Position numbers and translations under genes: made by a program
Part shown: one piece after another, positions 52,241 to 59,580 of the stretch
How positions within the stretch are numbered: the first letter of the stretch is position 1
How the letters are laid out: the number at the start of each line of letters is the position of its first letter
Assembly (NCBI GenBank): GCA_011525385.1
Contig: WTGF01000096.1
Location: 1-64,000, forward strand
DNA from: Chloroflexota bacterium
GTDB lineage: Bacteria; Chloroflexota; Anaerolineae; Aggregatilineales; Phototrophicaceae
Direction: 5' to 3'
DNA length: 64,000 nt
The notes under the pieces: generated by a model
What the model was told of the DNA's origin: nothing
The model's input: only the letters and a program-made list of their open reading frames with translations
The model's database searches: none

Positions 52241-52271
52241 CTCCCCCTCTCCCCTTGTGGACTGAGGAGCG
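52241..52271. repeat. Degenerate GC-rich repeat copy
   Basis: Begins CTCCCCCTCTCCCC like the copy at 15819 but the right arm has decayed to GAGGAGCGG. It lies upstream of rsmH. Confidence 0.4.
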
Positions 52272-52662
52272 GAAAAAGCGCGTTAGCCCGCGACTCTATG
52301 CCGAAACCGCGACCATATAGTCGCCCTTTTCTCCCCGCTTTGCTCTATCATTCGACGTTGCAACACACGGGGCCGCCCAGCCTGACTCCACGTTTTTCAA
52401 GCCCGGCGCTCGGCTCAAACGAAGCGACATCGCTCAAAAAGAGGCGCTAATCTCCGAAAAACCTATTGCTGCCCCCGCAAATGGACAAAGACGAACAAAC
52501 TTGAAATCTAAACCTACGCCAATCGCGAGGCATCTATTATGACAGAAATTGTAGGCGGGAGCGGCGGTCAGTGTCGAAGGTCAGTGTCTACGCGACCCAA
52601 AGCATCCGAAGTAGAGGGCAGTTCAGATTTTAATGACGAGAGTCAACAGTGCAAGAAAGTCT

Positions 52663-52704
52663 CCCTCCATTGCAATGGAGGGGGATTTAGAGGGGGTTGA
52701 AATG
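52663..52704. repeat. GC-rich palindromic repeat copy
   Basis: A perfect 20-bp palindrome (CCCTCCATTG followed by CAATGGAGGG, 52663-52682) is followed by a G-rich tail ending GGGGGTTGAAATG. The tail matches that of the copy at 15820-15862. Confidence 0.55.
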
Positions 52705-52758
52705 CCGCTGTCAACCTGGTCCCTCCCCAGCTTCCGATCTGGGGGTACCCCCCCCCCC

Positions 52759-52783
52759 CAGTATACATACTGTATCTATACTG
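52759..52783. promoter_or_regulatory. Operator-like inverted repeat upstream of uvrC
   Basis: CAGTATA (52759-52765) and TATACTG (52777-52783) are a perfect 7-bp inverted repeat with an 11-bp spacer. It lies about 200 bp before the uvrC start. It could be a repressor site, but it matches no LexA box that I can name with confidence. Confidence 0.35.
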
Positions 52784-52979
52784 TTACGCAAAAAGAGGGC
52801 AAAATCAGGGCATCCTGCGAGCATTTGAGGACAAATTGCGCTTCATTCGCATGCAATTTATGTCATTCTGCCAAAATATTGAAATGCGCCCATTGCCGTC
52901 TGCGTCGTGCTCCGCAACAGCGTATCATGATATAAAATAGTTCTTGTGCCAATCGCTTGCCAATATCAGCCAATCGCTA

Positions 52980-54866
52980 ATGGAATACCGGAAACCACAG
53001 CACATCGAGACCATTCTCAAGAATCTGCCCGCCAAGCCCGGCGTTTATCTTCTCAAGAACAGCAGGGGCAGGATCATCTATGTGGGCAAGGCCAAGCGCC
53101 TGCGCAATCGCGTCCGCAGCTATTTTACGACCGTCGCCGATGGCAATGGCAAGACGCTGCGCATGCGCGCCGAGGTCGATGACATTGACTTCATCATTAC
53201 AGAAAGCGAAGTCAAGGCGCTGATCCTGGAAGAAACCCTGATCAAAAAGCACAAGCCGCGTTTCAACATCGAGCTTAAAGATGACAAGCGATATCCCTAT
53301 ATCCGCGTCAGTTGGGCTGACGCCTTCCCGAAAGTAGAAACCACCAGGCGCATTCTCACCGACGGCTCGCGCTACTTCGGTCCTTATACGGCTATGTGGG
53401 TGGTTCAGAAAACGCTAAGCGATTTGCGCAAAGCCTTTCCTTATTTGACCTGCGACCGGGACATCAACGGGCAAGACGAGCGCGCCTGCCTTTTCCACGA
53501 CATCAAGTTGTGCAACGCGCCTTGTATCGGCGCCGTCAGCCGCGATCAATATCGCGAGATGATTCAAGAACTAATGGACGTGCTTAGCGGCAAGGCGGAG
53601 GGCGTGCAAAAACGCCTGATGCATGAAATGTTGGGCGCGTCCGAGCAACTCAACTTTGAAAAAGCCGCTGGCATCCGTGACCAGTTGAAGGCGATAGACT
53701 ACATCACCAACAAGCATAAAGCCGTTGGCAAGAATATGACCGATCACGATGTCATCGCCCTGGCCCGCGACGAGCGCGACGCCACCGTACAGATCATGTT
53801 TATCCGCAACGGCAAGCTGATCGGCAGCGATTCGCGCGCCATAAACAATACGGAAGGCGAATCGGACGCCGCCGTGCTGGAACAGTTCATCAGCCAGTTT
53901 TACGCTACCAGCAGCAACATCCCGCGCGAATTGATTTTGCCCAATGCAGTCGAGGAAGCGCGTATCCTCGAGCGTTGGCTCAGCGACAAACGCGCCAGCT
54001 CGAAAGTATCAATTCATGTGCCGCAGCGCGGCGACAAACGCAAATTAGTCGCGCTGGCGCAGGAAAACGCGCTGGAAAGCCTGCAAATGATGCGCGCTCA
54101 ATACGAGGCCGATACCACCAAACACGAACAAGCGCTGGCGCAACTGCAAGAAGCTTTGGGACTCCCGCGCATCCCCAACCGCATCGAATGTTATGACATC
54201 AGCACGACGCAGGGCACCGCGATCGTCGCCAGCAGGGTGGTCTTTGCCCGTGGCGTGGCCCGCAAAAGCGAATATCGCCGTTTCAATATTCGTTCGGTTT
54301 CCCACGGTGGATCGGACGATTATCAGTCCATGCGCGAGGCCTTGACACGGCGCTTTTTGCGTTGGAAGGACGCGGTTGAATCGGATCTCTCGCTGACGCC
54401 GGATGGGGTGGACAAGGCCGAAACCTGGCGCCTGCTGCCGGACCTGCTTTTGATTGACGGCGGGGTAGGACAACTCAATGTCGCTTGGAGCGTATTGGCC
54501 GAATTTGGCTTGAGGGACCGGGTGCCGGTCGCGGCCTTGGCGAAACGCATTGAAGAAATCTTCTTGCCCGATCAATCAGGTTCAGTGCTGCTGCCCCGCC
54601 GCAGCGAAGCGCTTTATCTTGTTCAGCGCGTGCGTGACGAAGCGCATCGCTTCGCAATTACCAGCCATCACAAGCGCCGGCGCAAGATGAGCCTGGCCAG
54701 CCGCCTGGAGACGATACCGGGTGTGGGACCCAAACGCCGCAAGGTCTTGCTCAAGCACTTTGAAAATTCGATTGACGCCATCAGAAGCGCCAGCATCACC
54801 GAACTCGCGGAGGTCAATGGCATTAACAAGGAAGTTGCTTTGGCGATCAAGAGTCACCTCGATTGA
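52980..54866 (+). CDS. uvrC: Excinuclease ABC subunit C
   Basis: 628 residues from the ATG at 52980 (MEYRKPQHIETILKNLPAKPG). A TTG at 52944 in frame is less likely. N-terminal GIY-YIG nuclease (PGVYLL, IIYVGKAKRLRNRVRSYF) makes the 3' incision. A four-Cys cluster (TCDRD, ACLFH, LCNAPCIG) probably binds Fe-S. Next come the UVR domain that contacts UvrB (FEKAAGIRDQLKAI), the RNase H-like domain with YDISTTQGTAIVASRVVF for the 5' incision, and tandem HhH motifs (LETIPGVGPKRRKVL). It acts in nucleotide excision repair and is transcribed alone. Confidence 0.97.
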   Translation: MEYRKPQHIETILKNLPAKPGVYLLKNSRGRIIYVGKAKRLRNRVRSYFTTVADGNGKTLRMRAEVDDIDFIITESEVKALILEETLIKKHKPRFNIELKDDKRYPYIRVSWADAFPKVETTRRILTDGSRYFGPYTAMWVVQKTLSDLRKAFPYLTCDRDINGQDERACLFHDIKLCNAPCIGAVSRDQYREMIQELMDVLSGKAEGVQKRLMHEMLGASEQLNFEKAAGIRDQLKAIDYITNKHKAVGKNMTDHDVIALARDERDATVQIMFIRNGKLIGSDSRAINNTEGESDAAVLEQFISQFYATSSNIPRELILPNAVEEARILERWLSDKRASSKVSIHVPQRGDKRKLVALAQENALESLQMMRAQYEADTTKHEQALAQLQEALGLPRIPNRIECYDISTTQGTAIVASRVVFARGVARKSEYRRFNIRSVSHGGSDDYQSMREALTRRFLRWKDAVESDLSLTPDGVDKAETWRLLPDLLLIDGGVGQLNVAWSVLAEFGLRDRVPVAALAKRIEEIFLPDQSGSVLLPRRSEALYLVQRVRDEAHRFAITSHHKRRRKMSLASRLETIPGVGPKRRKVLLKHFENSIDAIRSASITELAEVNGINKEVALAIKSHLD

Positions 54867-54875
54867 AGTTTTCAG

Positions 54876-55247
54876 TCACTCCTGTGTAGAGCAATCAAAG
54901 TTTTCAGCTACAAGAACGGCTTCCAGCTGGGCGATTAGGGGACTTATATGGTTCTGTACAACATTCCAGAGCGTATCGAGATTAATGTCGAAATAAGCGT
55001 GAGCCAGCCAATTGCGCATGGCCTTCATACTTGACCAAGGCAGGTCGGGATACCTGGCGCGACACTCAGGCGACACGGAACCGGCGGCTTCTCCCAGAAT
55101 CTCCAGCAACCTGGCCAGTATTAGTTGCAAGCCTTCGTCCTTCGAAAGCGACGCTCGCGTGTGTCCCTCTGCGAATCGCTGAGCCTTTTGCGCGGCTTCG
55201 AGCGCGTGGCACAGCCTTACGCGGTCATTCTCCTGGTTGGATTTCAA
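54876..55247 (-). CDS. HepT-like toxin (DUF86/HEPN ribonuclease)
   Basis: 123 residues, all-helical. The HEPN catalytic motif RX4HXY is intact as RNWLAHAY (Arg78, His83, Tyr85). In the HepT-MntA type VII system HepT is an RNase-like toxin silenced when MntA adds AMP to that Tyr. The 5' end overlaps the MntA-like gene by 23 bp, and the pair is transcribed in the order antitoxin, toxin. It is convergent with uvrC, 9 bp from its stop. Confidence 0.9.
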   Translation of the reverse strand: MKSNQENDRVRLCHALEAAQKAQRFAEGHTRASLSKDEGLQLILARLLEILGEAAGSVSPECRARYPDLPWSSMKAMRNWLAHAYFDINLDTLWNVVQNHISPLIAQLEAVLVAENFDCSTQE

Positions 55248-55521
55248 AGATCAGTCTTGCTTCCTCACATACCGCTTGTCGGAAATAGCGACTCAAATCC
55301 TCCGGAGTTCGCAAATCAACTTCTCGGCCAATGATTTGGCTTAAGTCAACCATGTGTTGGAAGAAGGCCATACCCACCTGGGCCCCAGCCACATACTCCA
55401 CCAACAAGTCTATGTCGCTGTCGGAGCGCAATTCTCCGTGCAGCGCCGAACCAAAGACGGACAAGCGCCGAATCGGCTGACTTGCACAGTATTCGCGTAT
55501 AGCATCCACGGGCAACTCCAT
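55225..55521 (-). CDS. MntA-like nucleotidyltransferase antitoxin
   Basis: 98 residues from the ATG at 55521 (MELPVDAIREYC); a longer frame begins at 55578. The minimal nucleotidyltransferase motif is complete: GSALHGELRSDSDIDLLVEY, with Gly24-Ser25 and metal-binding Asp36 and Asp38. It is predicted to AMPylate and so inactivate the adjacent HepT toxin. The family is widespread on chromosomes and often maintains itself without other mobile features. Confidence 0.9.
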   Translation of the reverse strand: MELPVDAIREYCASQPIRRLSVFGSALHGELRSDSDIDLLVEYVAGAQVGMAFFQHMVDLSQIIGREVDLRTPEDLSRYFRQAVCEEARLIFEIQPGE

Positions 55522-55585
55522 CGCCGTTTCGGGAGTCAAAGCGCACCTCTCTACAACGTTGTATACAGTATAATGCAAATCGCGC

Positions 55586-57181
55586 CTATATAAGCAATTG
55601 ATGCACGTGGCGTATGAAGTCTTGCCCCCGCAGTATCTCCATCAAGGACTCGGGAAGCGCTTCGTCAAAGTTGAGCACGGTCAGGGTATTGCCGCCCGGT
55701 TGGGCGCGCCCGGTATGCCAACTGGCGATGTTGATGCCGTTTTCCGCCATCAGGGTGCCGACTCGGCCGATCACGCCGGGCTGGTCATAACTGCCCATGA
55801 CAAGCAGGTGTCCGCGAGGCTCGAAGTGGATACGGTAACTGTTAATCTGCAGGATATAGGGCTTCTGCCGATCCAGCAGCGTCCCGGCGATGCTGATCTC
55901 CTCGTTGTCGTCCAGCGTAATCTGGCAGGTGATGACATTGCTGTATTCGCTGATCTTGATGCCCTTGGCCTGCGTGATCCGCCAGCCATGCTCGGTCGCC
56001 AAAACCGGGGCGTTGACATAGCTCACCTTTTCGCCGTGTATCGGCGTCAGCAAGCCCTTCAAAATGCCGACCGTCATCGGCTTGATCAACCCGTTCATGT
56101 CCTCGCCGATGATCTCGATGGCGATGCGCCGAATGGGAGCGCGCGCCAAAATGTGCTGCAGGCTGCCGATGCTTTCCGACAATTGCATATAAGGACGGGC
56201 GTCGCTGTAATTCAAGCCCGGCAGCAGAGGCATGTTGACGACATTGCGATAGTCGCGGTCGTCCAGCGCGTCGATCACCTGCTTGACGATCTGAATGGAC
56301 AGGTCTTGCCGGGCTTCCGCGGTATTGTCGCCGATATGCGGCGTATGAATCACTTTGTCCAAACCGATCAAGGGGCTGTTGAAGGGCGGCTCTTCGTTCC
56401 AGACATCCAAGGCGACGCCGCCCAGGCGCCCGTCCTTCAGGGCGTCCGCCAACAGCGCTTCCTTAATGACGCCGCCGTGGGCGGTATTAATGAAGCAGGC
56501 GCCGGGTTTCATCCGATCCAGCATGTCCGCCGTGAAGAAGTCGACGGTCTCGTCCGTCGCCGGCACATGCAGACTGACATAGTCCGCCGCCCCCAGCAAT
56601 TCCCGCAATCCGACCAATTGAATGCGTTTGTCGTTGACCTGCTCTTCGCGGATATAGGGATCGTTAGCCAGAACGCGCATGCCGAAGGCCAAGCAGAGAT
56701 GCGCGACACGCTGCCCGACCCGACCAACCCCGATGATCCCGACCGTTTTGCCATGCAATTGTTTACCGACTTGCGGTCCCCGATCAAAGAGCCACCAGCC
56801 TTCGCGCAGGCTGTCATGAATATCGGGCAGATTGCGATTGAGCGCCAACATCAAGGTCAGCGTGTGCTCGGCGGCGGCGATGGCGCTGACACCGGGGATA
56901 TTCATGACCAGGATGCCGCGTTCCGTGGCATAGTCGACGTCTATTCCGGTCAAGCCGGCGGACATGCGCGCGATCAGTTTCAGCTTCGGCGCGTGTTCCA
57001 GCAGCGGCGCGTCCAATTTGAAATCGGAACGCGTGATGATGGCAGTGGTGTCGCAGAGGGCCTCCCGCACATTGGAGGTCTTTGGCGGGACGATGTTTAC
57101 CGCGACATCGTCGGTCGCCTCCAGCAGGGCGATACTCTCGGCTGTGAGGTCTGTCGCGACCAAAATCCGTCTCCGGCTCAA
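55586..57181 (-). CDS. D-3-phosphoglycerate dehydrogenase-like protein (SerA family) lacking the catalytic Arg
   Basis: 531 residues, the length of long-form SerA. It has a substrate domain, a Rossmann NAD domain (IGVGRVG at 151-156, then Asp174), an allosteric-substrate-binding domain (~320-450) and a C-terminal ACT domain (HLLVMGSYDQPGVIGRVGTLM). Catalytic Glu264 (WNEEPP) and His282 (TPHIGDNTAEA) are present. The essential Arg of the NxARGG motif is His235 (NTAHGGVIK; codon CAC at 56477-56479). The substrate-loop ARMSAGLTGID also departs from the usual RAGVGVDNID. It overlaps the upstream HAD gene by 4 bp. Probably a related 2-hydroxyacid dehydrogenase, or a SerA with altered activity. Confidence 0.9.
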   Translation of the reverse strand: MSRRRILVATDLTAESIALLEATDDVAVNIVPPKTSNVREALCDTTAIITRSDFKLDAPLLEHAPKLKLIARMSAGLTGIDVDYATERGILVMNIPGVSAIAAAEHTLTLMLALNRNLPDIHDSLREGWWLFDRGPQVGKQLHGKTVGIIGVGRVGQRVAHLCLAFGMRVLANDPYIREEQVNDKRIQLVGLRELLGAADYVSLHVPATDETVDFFTADMLDRMKPGACFINTAHGGVIKEALLADALKDGRLGGVALDVWNEEPPFNSPLIGLDKVIHTPHIGDNTAEARQDLSIQIVKQVIDALDDRDYRNVVNMPLLPGLNYSDARPYMQLSESIGSLQHILARAPIRRIAIEIIGEDMNGLIKPMTVGILKGLLTPIHGEKVSYVNAPVLATEHGWRITQAKGIKISEYSNVITCQITLDDNEEISIAGTLLDRQKPYILQINSYRIHFEPRGHLLVMGSYDQPGVIGRVGTLMAENGINIASWHTGRAQPGGNTLTVLNFDEALPESLMEILRGQDFIRHVHQLLI

Positions 57182-57846
57182 GCGAACAAACCTTTCTTTT
57201 CGAATTCCGCCAATATGTCGTACAGGCTCTCGTAAACGCGTTTGTTGATGCCGGCGAAGTCATCAAGGGTGGAATGCGACAGGTCGGGCACGGAATAACA
57301 GGTCATGCCCGCGGCTAGTGCCGACTGCGTCCCGGCCGGGCTATCCTCCAGCGCCAGGCAGCGCGCGGGCGGGTAGCCCAGCTGCTCGGCGGCGTGAAGA
57401 TAAATATCGGGCGCCGGTTTGCCGCGCGCCATATGCTGGGCCGAATAGCGCTGCGGGATCAAGGCGTCCCAACCAAGCAGATCCACAAAATGGTCGATAA
57501 CGCAATCCCAGGAACTTGACGCGATTGCCCGAGGGATCTCCCGCTCGGCGGCAAACCGGATGATTGCTTCGGCGCCCGGGCGGGGCTGAATCTTCTCCAG
57601 AGGCATGCCCAAAATGCGGTCCGTAATCTCTTCAATGATCGCCTGGGGCGATTCGCCCACTTTGGGATAATGGCGGTGGATGATGCGCGCGAACTCATCG
57701 ACGCGGACGCCGATCGTTTGCTCGCGCACATCTTCGGTATAGGTATAGCCAGCGCCCGCTATCATTTCGATCTCCGCCTCGTGCCAAAGCGGTTCCGAAT
57801 CGACCAGCAGCCCATCCATATCGAAGATTATCGCGTCGAAACTCAT
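57178..57846 (-). CDS. HAD-superfamily hydrolase (beta-phosphoglucomutase-like subfamily)
   Basis: 222 residues. HAD motif I is FDMDGLLVDSEP with Asp9 and Asp11, a helical cap follows, motif II is AIASSS, motif III Lys lies in ARGKPAPDIYLHAAEQLG, and motif IV is ALEDSPAGTQSALAAGM. It is a sugar-phosphate phosphatase or phosphomutase type; substrate unknown. It overlaps the serB-like gene before it and the serA-like gene after it by 4 bp each, forming a tightly coupled operon. Confidence 0.93.
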   Translation of the reverse strand: MSFDAIIFDMDGLLVDSEPLWHEAEIEMIAGAGYTYTEDVREQTIGVRVDEFARIIHRHYPKVGESPQAIIEEITDRILGMPLEKIQPRPGAEAIIRFAAEREIPRAIASSSWDCVIDHFVDLLGWDALIPQRYSAQHMARGKPAPDIYLHAAEQLGYPPARCLALEDSPAGTQSALAAGMTCYSVPDLSHSTLDDFAGINKRVYESLYDILAEFEKKGLFA

Positions 57847-58700
57847 GTCGTATGTATACCTTCAAATGCCTGAATAAACTGGTCAAGTCGCTTATCCGCT
57901 TGGAAGCTGACTGCCTCGGGGTCAAGCGCCAGACCGATGCCCTTGAGATAGAGCGATTCGAACGCGCCCCCCGCCACCGTTTGCCAGCCGGCGCGTCCAG
58001 CTGCAATTGGCAGAATCGGCGCCAGGGAATCAGCGCTCACAAAAATCTCGGACTCCGCTTTCACCTTGTCCCGCGCCAACACGCCGCCATAACCAATGAA
58101 GAGATCAACCTGTTCTTTTGCCGCAAGATCGCTCGCGCCGTCGCCGATCATGATGCGCCGCCCTGGGCTATCGCCCGCCAACTCGTTGATAATTTGGGAT
58201 TTGCCCTTTGATACCGTTAGCGGACCTTCGCCGAAATCCAAGTAGGTCTGCGCATGTTGCGCCTGCGGCTCGTGATAGCGCCACCATTGCCCGGACAGTT
58301 GGTTGTATTCCAATTCGACAGCGCGGATACGCGCGGGATCCACCCCCAGTCGCCGGCCGAAACCCTTGACGGCATCGATCAATCCGCCACTGATGATGAA
58401 AACCTGCTTGCCCAGGTAATGGAGCGCCGCGATAACTTCGGCCGCGTCCTCGACCATGGTTTCCCAATAGCGTTCCTCAATTGCCTTGAGCTGGGCGCGC
58501 GTGGGACGGATGGCGCGCAAGCGTTTGCCGTAGACTTCCGAAAGATCGAGCTCGCCGTCCATGGCTTTGCTGGTCAGCAGACCGACGCGGCCTTGCTTGC
58601 CTTTGAAGCGAGCGAGTTCGTCAATGCCCTCGATAGCCGACAAGGTACTGTCGCAGTCGAAGAAGATCAGGTCGTAGCTTTGCCAACCGGCGCCGGGCAT
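57843..58700 (-). CDS. Phosphoserine phosphatase-like HAD hydrolase (SerB type)
   Basis: 285 residues. Motif I is FDCDSTLSAIEGIDELARF (Asp15, Asp17), close to the FDxDSTxxxxEGIDELA pattern of phosphoserine phosphatases. Motif II is ISGG, and motifs III/IV are KGKSQIINEL and MIGDGASDLAAKEQVDLFIGYGG. A ~60-residue C-terminal extension has no motif that I recognise. First gene of the operon with the HAD and serA-like genes, consistent with the phosphorylated serine pathway, though no serC is here. Confidence 0.88.
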   Translation of the reverse strand: MPGAGWQSYDLIFFDCDSTLSAIEGIDELARFKGKQGRVGLLTSKAMDGELDLSEVYGKRLRAIRPTRAQLKAIEERYWETMVEDAAEVIAALHYLGKQVFIISGGLIDAVKGFGRRLGVDPARIRAVELEYNQLSGQWWRYHEPQAQHAQTYLDFGEGPLTVSKGKSQIINELAGDSPGRRIMIGDGASDLAAKEQVDLFIGYGGVLARDKVKAESEIFVSADSLAPILPIAAGRAGWQTVAGGAFESLYLKGIGLALDPEAVSFQADKRLDQFIQAFEGIHTT

Positions 58701-58734
58701 GTTCTATTCTCTGGTCGTGGTTCAACACGCCATT

Positions 58735-58740
58735 ATTATA
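58735..58740 (-). promoter_or_regulatory. -10 element of the serB-like operon promoter
   Basis: Minus-strand TATAAT, 35 bp upstream of the ATG at 58700. The expected -35 position (about 58758-58763) is a poor match and is overlapped by the palindrome at 58762-58771, which may allow regulation. Confidence 0.5.
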
Positions 58741-58761
58741 GCTGTGGGATCCGGGTTATGA

Positions 58762-58810
58762 ATAGCGCTATACCAGGTATCTTGGCCCGGTTGATTGGCC
58801 ATAGCGCTAG
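58762..58810. promoter_or_regulatory. Pair of palindromes, possible TetR operators
   Basis: ATAGCGCTAT (58762-58771) and ATAGCGCTAG (58801-58810) lie 39 bp apart between the divergent serB-like and tetR promoters. Their symmetry and place suggest operators, perhaps for the adjacent TetR protein. Confidence 0.4.
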
Positions 58811-58845
58811 CCTATTATCCGGAACTTAAGGCGCTGTAACCCCGC

Positions 58846-58874
58846 TTGAATCCCGCCTCTGCCTGTCCTATAAT
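58846..58874 (+). promoter_or_regulatory. Sigma-70 promoter of the tetR gene
   Basis: TTGAAT (58846-58851) and a perfect TATAAT (58869-58874) with 17-bp spacing, 52 bp before the start codon. This is the best promoter in the window. Confidence 0.75.
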
Positions 58875-58926
58875 CGACCGCTAGTTAGGGCGTCCCTTTA
58901 ACGAATGTTGATGAAGGAGCAGGCGT

Positions 58927-59580
58927 TTGGCGCGGAAACCTGCGGACCAATCTGTGGATCGCGAGGATATTCTTTGGGCAGCGGCTGAGGTGCTGCGGCG
59001 CAAGGGTTATGATGCCACGACCATGAAAGATATCGCTGCCCAGGTCAATCTAACCGCCGCCAGCTTATATCATCATTTCAAGAACAAAGACTTCTTGCTC
59101 CTGAGTGTGCTGGAGGTCGGGCATGAATTGGCGACGGCAAGGCTGGAGCGCATCGTCGACTCGGATAAGCCTTCTAGCGAAAAGTTTGCTGCCATGGTTC
59201 GCTCGCATATCGTGAGCATCACCGAGAACGTCGCTGTTAGCGCGGCGATGGTCTTTGAGATTCGGGCCCTTCTCAATGTGAATCAAGGCACCAGAAATGG
59301 CAAACGCAAGTTTCATGCCGAGTATGTCAAGCGGCGCAACCATTTCTTTGAGCGCCGCGATTATTTTGAGAGTTTGTTTCACGATACGCTGGTGGCTGGT
59401 ATTGAAGCGGGAGAGTTTCGGCCGGTAGACGCGGCAATCGTAACCAAGACCATCTTGGGCGCGCACAACTGGATCGGTGTCTGGTACCGCGAGGGCGGGC
59501 GGCTCTCCGGCGAAGAAGTGGCGGATGTGATGGTGGACTTTTTCATGTCGGCGTTGGAAAAAAAAGATGCCGATGAGTAG
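58927..59580 (+). CDS. TetR-family transcriptional regulator
   Basis: 217 residues, TTG start supported by AAGGAG (58914-58919) at 7-bp spacing. The N-terminal helix-turn-helix is ILWAAAEVLRRKGYDATTMKDIAAQVNLTAASLYHHFKNKDFLL (about 15-58). The all-helical ligand domain resembles regulators of acyl-CoA and lipid catabolism (KstR2-like), which fits the SDR and hydroxyacyl-CoA dehydrogenase genes downstream; this is inference. Its last 14 bp overlap the start of the Mrr-like gene. Confidence 0.92.
   Translation: MARKPADQSVDREDILWAAAEVLRRKGYDATTMKDIAAQVNLTAASLYHHFKNKDFLLLSVLEVGHELATARLERIVDSDKPSSEKFAAMVRSHIVSITENVAVSAAMVFEIRALLNVNQGTRNGKRKFHAEYVKRRNHFFERRDYFESLFHDTLVAGIEAGEFRPVDAAIVTKTILGAHNWIGVWYREGGRLSGEEVADVMVDFFMSALEKKDADE

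Larger units (their letters stand above)
52104..52979. other. Gene-free divergent region between rsmH and uvrC
   Basis: About 880 bp with no credible coding frame. It holds a TATAAT-like -10 for rsmH on the minus strand (52216-52221), two copies of the GC-rich repeat, a 12-base C-run (52748-52759) and an operator-like inverted repeat (52759-52783). A TATAAAAT stretch (52931-52938) lies about 40 bp before the uvrC start. Composition is uneven, suggesting remnants of small repeat insertions. Confidence 0.6.

Noticed and set aside
52633..52935. A 100-codon plus-strand frame before uvrC
   Set aside because: It is built from the GC-rich repeat, the C-run and AT-rich spacer, with no ribosome-binding site and a nonsensical composition.
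55598..57235. A 545-codon open frame on the plus strand
   Set aside because: It lies fully antisense to serA, whose domains and motifs are clear. The antisense product has low-complexity, Arg/Gln/Asp-rich composition and no recognisable domain, as expected for a shadow frame in GC-rich DNA.
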